Shown one piece after another: positions 5,211 through 6,419 of a stretch of 6,419 bases of DNA. This stretch comes from Syntrophaceae bacterium. Lineage in GTDB: Bacteria > Desulfobacterota > Syntrophorhabdia > Syntrophorhabdales > WCHB1-27. The translations under genes were made by a program, and so were the position numbers. Each line of letters begins with the position of its first letter. Position 1 is the first letter of the stretch. The stretch lies in NCBI GenBank assembly GCA_003165115.1, contig PLSJ01000266.1, forward strand, positions 1,485-7,903. Reading direction: 5' to 3'. The notes beneath the pieces were generated by a model. It worked only from the letters and a program-made list of their open reading frames with translations. It was not told where the DNA came from and did no database searches.

Positions 5211-6419
5211 CTATCGGATCAGGCCGGCTTGTCTGCCCGCGTGCCCGAGCGCCTCCAGCGCCTCGTCCATCTCGGTCCCGGACAGGCCGGCAACGCAGGT
5301 CAGGCGCAGGCGGGAGGTCCCCGGCGGCACGGTCGGCGGCCGTATGGCCTGGAGGAAGATACCCCGGTCGAGCAGGGTCCGTTGCATGGCCACCGCCTTT
5401 TCGTCCTCACCCACCACCAGGGGCACGATCGGCCCGGCGCTCTCTTTCAGGTCGAAGCCCATCTCGCGCAGTCTCAGGCGCATGTACCCGATATTGGCCC
5501 AGAGACGATCTTTCCGGGACGTGTCCCTGCGGACGAGCGCCAGGGCGGCGCGGGACGCGGCGAGGCAGCTCGCGGGCAGCGCCGTCGTGTAGAGGAACGT
5601 CCTCGCGCGGTTTACCAGATAGTCGACGACGACCGGGGAGGCGAGGACCACCGCGCCGTAGGACGCCAGCGACTTGCCGAAGGTGGACATGTGGACGTCC
5701 ATCTTTCCGGTCACCCCGCAGGCTTCTTCCACGCCGCGGCCGGAGGCGCCGAAGACGCCCGTCCCGTGGGCGTCGTCCACGATCGCGCAAAACCCGTGCT
5801 TCTCCTTCAACGCCGCGAGGTCGGCCAGGGGCGCGAGGTCGCCGTCCATGCTGAAGACCGTCTCGGTGATGACGAACCGCGTGCCCGCGCACTTCTCGGC
5901 CCTGATCTTCTTTTCCAGGTCTTCCATGTCCAGGTGGCGGTAAACCACCTTTTTGGCCCGCGAGAGCCGCGTGCTGTGGATGATGCTCGAATGGTTCAGC
6001 TCGTCGCTGAAGATCACGTCCGCATCGGTGGTGAGGGTCGAGATGATGCCGATGTTCGCCATGTAGCCGTTGGAAAAGCAGAGCGCCCGCGGGTAGCCCT
6101 TGAAGGCGGCCGTTTCTTCCTCCAGGAGGCGGTAGAGGTCGATGCTCCCCGACACGCTCCGGGACGAGCACGTGCCGGACCCGTACTCCCGGACTGCTCC
6201 TTCCGCCGCCGCCGTCACCTCGGGGTGCGTCTCCAGGGAGAGGTAGCTGTTCGAGCACAGGTTGATGCACTCTTTGCCCTCATAGATGATGCGGGTGGGC
6301 GAGATGGGCTTGACGAAGCGGATTTCCCTGTAGCTGCCTGCCCGCCTGATCTGCTCGAGCTCGGCCTCCAGGCGGTCGGGGAACGCACGCGGTCCCCGGC
6401 TATCGGTGTCATGGACGGC
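5211..6419 (-). CDS. bioF: 8-amino-7-oxononanoate synthase BioF, 5'-partial (402 residues visible)
   Basis: BioF is a cytoplasmic PLP enzyme of the alpha-oxoamine synthase family. It condenses pimeloyl-ACP or pimeloyl-CoA with L-alanine to give KAPA, CO2 and the free carrier, the step before BioA. Numbered from the window edge, motifs are NLCSNSYLSL (53-62), GSGTCSSRSVSG (80-91), FSNGYMAN (115-122), TETVFSMDGD (185-194), DDAHGTG (215-221), STFGKSLASYGA with PLP-binding K249 (codon 5673-5675), and AIRPPTVPPGTSRLRLT (358-374). The last motif and the bioA neighbour favour BioF over glycine C-acetyltransferase or 5-aminolevulinate synthase. The frame stays open to base 6419 with no ATG, GTG or TTG before the NLCSN motif, so the true start lies outside. 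The GTG at 6218 is inside the conserved domain and is not the start. Judged against E. coli BioF (384 aa), only a short N-terminal stretch is missing. Confidence 0.93.
   Translation of the reverse strand, partial: AVHDTDSRGPRAFPDRLEAELEQIRRAGSYREIRFVKPISPTRIIYEGKECINLCSNSYLSLETHPEVTAAAEGAVREYGSGTCSSRSVSGSIDLYRLLEEETAAFKGYPRALCFSNGYMANIGIISTLTTDADVIFSDELNHSSIIHSTRLSRAKKVVYRHLDMEDLEKKIRAEKCAGTRFVITETVFSMDGDLAPLADLAALKEKHGFCAIVDDAHGTGVFGASGRGVEEACGVTGKMDVHMSTFGKSLASYGAVVLASPVVVDYLVNRARTFLYTTALPASCLAASRAALALVRRDTSRKDRLWANIGYMRLRLREMGFDLKESAGPIVPLVVGEDEKAVAMQRTLLDRGIFLQAIRPPTVPPGTSRLRLTCVAGLSGTEMDEALEALGHAGRQAGLIR

Noticed and set aside
4426..5592. Plus-strand 388-codon frame spanning bioA, the spacer and part of bioF
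   Set aside because: It is antisense to two strongly conserved biotin genes and shows no family motifs.
6216..6218. GTG as the start of bioF
   Set aside because: The in-frame sequence upstream continues the conserved BioF N-terminus (NLCSNSYLSLETHPEV) and stays open to the window edge, so this GTG is an internal valine.
5407..6270. Minus-strand 287-codon frame overlapping bioF
   Set aside because: It is an Arg/Gly/Pro-rich shadow; the BioF motifs, including the PLP lysine, are in the neighbouring frame.

Overview
The window is about 60% or more G+C and appears to come from a Gram-negative, probably anaerobic bacterium. My best guess is the deltaproteobacterial / Desulfobacterota range. This rests on the base composition, on a cysteine-rich protein with two ferredoxin clusters of a kind I associate with such organisms, and on diaminopimelate-type murein enzymes. 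No marker gene is present to fix the taxon.

All five genes that I accept lie on the minus strand, so transcription runs from high to low coordinates. The right half (6419 to about 3800) is part of a biotin operon. A bioF gene cut off by the window edge is followed after 23 bases by bioA. After a further 59 bases comes a gene for a 377-residue iron-sulfur protein with a GTG start, probably read from the same transcript. BioF makes 8-amino-7-oxononanoate (KAPA) from a pimeloyl thioester and alanine, and BioA aminates it to 7,8-diaminononanoate. BioD and BioB are not in view.

Between the iron-sulfur gene and the next gene is a 179-base spacer. It holds two nearly identical GC-rich palindromic repeats facing each other; part of a third copy sits at bases 1-23.

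The left part holds the most interesting gene (2429 to 510). It encodes an in-frame fusion of a YkuD-type L,D-transpeptidase domain, with an intact HGTN...SHGC active site and no signal peptide, to a complete MurC/Mpl-like Mur ligase. The ATP-dependent ligase half should be cytoplasmic, so the YkuD half probably is too. The simplest reading is a cytoplasmic murein-recycling enzyme in which the YkuD half trims stem peptides and the ligase half joins a peptide (or L-Ala) to UDP-MurNAc. That function is inference.

Last comes a small DUF2171 (PRC-barrel-like) protein gene (402 to 37). It has its own recognisable sigma-70-type promoter and a strong Shine-Dalgarno sequence. I saw no tRNA, rRNA, CRISPR array, transposase or phage gene.
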